From Albula goreensis (lineage: Eukaryota > Chordata > Actinopteri > Albuliformes > Albulidae): a stretch of DNA of 64,000 nucleotides. The notes under the pieces are model-generated. The model saw only the letters and a program-made list of their open reading frames with translations. It made no database searches and was not told where the DNA came from. The translations under genes and the position numbers were made by a program. The DNA is taken from NCBI GenBank assembly GCA_022829145.1, contig CM040744.1:12489218-12553217 (forward strand), written 5' to 3'. Positions 63,101 to 64,000 of this stretch are shown in pieces; positions within the stretch are counted from its first letter, which is position 1; the number at the start of each line of letters is the position of its first letter.

Positions 63101-64000
63101 CTTGAACTGTGAATCAAAGCCTTTCCTTTTCTCCCCCACTCCAAACTGCTGAAGCTTGAATCAATGCACAAAGGCATTACAGTGAATAAGGGGGCAATTT
63201 CTGAACAAAATTATATCTGAAATGAACTTCCAGGGGATAAATATTCTTTATGGAGCACTAACCGCTGTAACTGCATGATGCTGGCCCTCTATGAATGGTT
63301 TAAGAGCTGATGAATTTTCAGCCATGGCAGATGACTACAGCAGGGGTGCAGAGAAGGTAATACATGAGGGAAATGCAAGAAACCCCACATAAGGTTGTTC
63401 CTACAGCTGAAACAGTTATTTCATTAAGTCAACATGTACGTTGCTAGCTAACTTCATTACATTTATGATTTCACATTCTGCAAATGTAGGTATTTGTTTT
63501 TTAGTTCTGTTGAATTTACATGAACAGCTGCAGTTTTTGTAAGAGATTGAGTTTGCTTGTTTTCTGGGCCAAACCTAAGCATAGTTGTGAAGGTATTATT
63601 GTCAAAAAGACTTAGTGAAAAAGCAATGTGTTCATAACAATACAATACCATGAAAACAAAACAATTCAGCAATTACTTAATACAGGTGTTTCATCCACAC
63701 GTATAAAAGGTTTAAGAGTACATGAGTACTTTATTGTCTTCCAAACCGCTTTGAAAACATTATCAATAAAACATGTGTAAGCAATTTATTTTTTAAGTAG
63801 GGCTGTGAAAAATGGAAGTACTTTATTGCTACACAGACAGTTCCTATCTGACTGAGAAATTAGGTCAAAAGTACAACAGGGGAGTCATGCCACGCAATAC
63901 AGCAGTGTTTGCAGTTGAAATGCATGTTCACCACATGGTGTTCATGTTTAACAAGTCATCTTCACCACTTTTTCCTGTACCACATGAGAATGCATTGCTT

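Larger units (their letters stand above)
55266..64000 (+). other. npr3: npr3 intron 1 (runs off right edge)
   Basis: This begins with the GTAGTA donor after exon 1. I looked on the plus strand for the next family exon (VVIMCASSDTIR, then [27 protein letters not shown]) and saw none, so intron 1 is longer than 8.7 kb. The longest open frames here (for example minus strand 56,781-57,254) resemble no known protein. It holds two regulatory-looking islands (56,600-56,760 and 59,640-59,920) and a G-run tract at 60,096-60,120; otherwise it is AT-rich unique sequence. Confidence 0.6.

Noticed and set aside
1-64000. Retroviral, LTR, LINE or Polinton-like sequence
   Set aside because: No open frame shows reverse transcriptase, integrase, capsid or envelope motifs, and no long terminal direct repeats were noticed by eye. 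Old non-coding fragments could be missed without a repeat library.
1-64000. tRNA, rRNA, snRNA or microRNA genes
   Set aside because: No complete cloverleaf with A- and B-boxes and no recognised conserved small RNA was seen; the best tRNA-like match (13,306-13,390) has a poor B-box and is listed only as a possible SINE relic.

Overview
The window looks like nuclear DNA of a ray-finned (teleost) fish. It is AT-rich, almost entirely non-coding, has consensus splice sites, abundant (CA)n microsatellites and little transposon sequence. The two recognisable proteins are fish-like members of vertebrate families. The species cannot be named from the sequence.

Only two genes can be supported, and both are 5' ends that run off the window. 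On the minus strand lies the start of an ARID3-family transcription factor, best read as arid3c. It has a TATA-like box near 40,620, a 13-codon first coding exon (40,363-40,325), and a large second exon (39,621-38,938) that ends exactly where the ARID domain should begin. No ARID-domain exon was found further left, so bases 1-38,937 are read as one very long intron. On the plus strand, 54,608-55,265 is the first exon of a natriuretic peptide clearance receptor (npr3, or the closely related fish NPR-D). It is followed by a GTAGTA donor and at least 8.7 kb of intron. The two genes point away from each other, with about 14 kb of intergenic DNA between their promoters. They have no evident functional link. 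The pairing probably reflects an old chromosomal block, since NPR3 (human 5p) and ARID3C (human 9p) both map to regions that correspond to the chicken Z.

Region by region: 1-38,937 is the arid3c intron. It holds one non-autonomous DNA transposon (991-1766), a possible SINE relic (about 13,306-13,390), a perfect 13-bp hairpin (16,331-16,359), microsatellites, G/C-run tracts, and several islands of GC-richer, unique-looking sequence that are candidate conserved regulatory elements. 38,938-40,640 is the arid3c 5' end. 40,641-54,180 is intergenic; its most notable content is a diverged local duplication of an approximately 115-bp element (44,180-44,295 and 44,749-44,862) and two CpG-richer blocks (47,060-47,310 and 49,110-49,350). 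54,180-55,265 is the npr3 5' region and exon 1. 55,266-64,000 is npr3 intron 1.

I found no RNA genes, no CRISPR array, no retroelement with recognisable coding sequence, and no wholly new biological system. The observations most worth checking are the short upstream first coding exon of arid3c, the duplicated intergenic element, the hairpin in the intron, and whether the receptor is npr3 or NPR-D.
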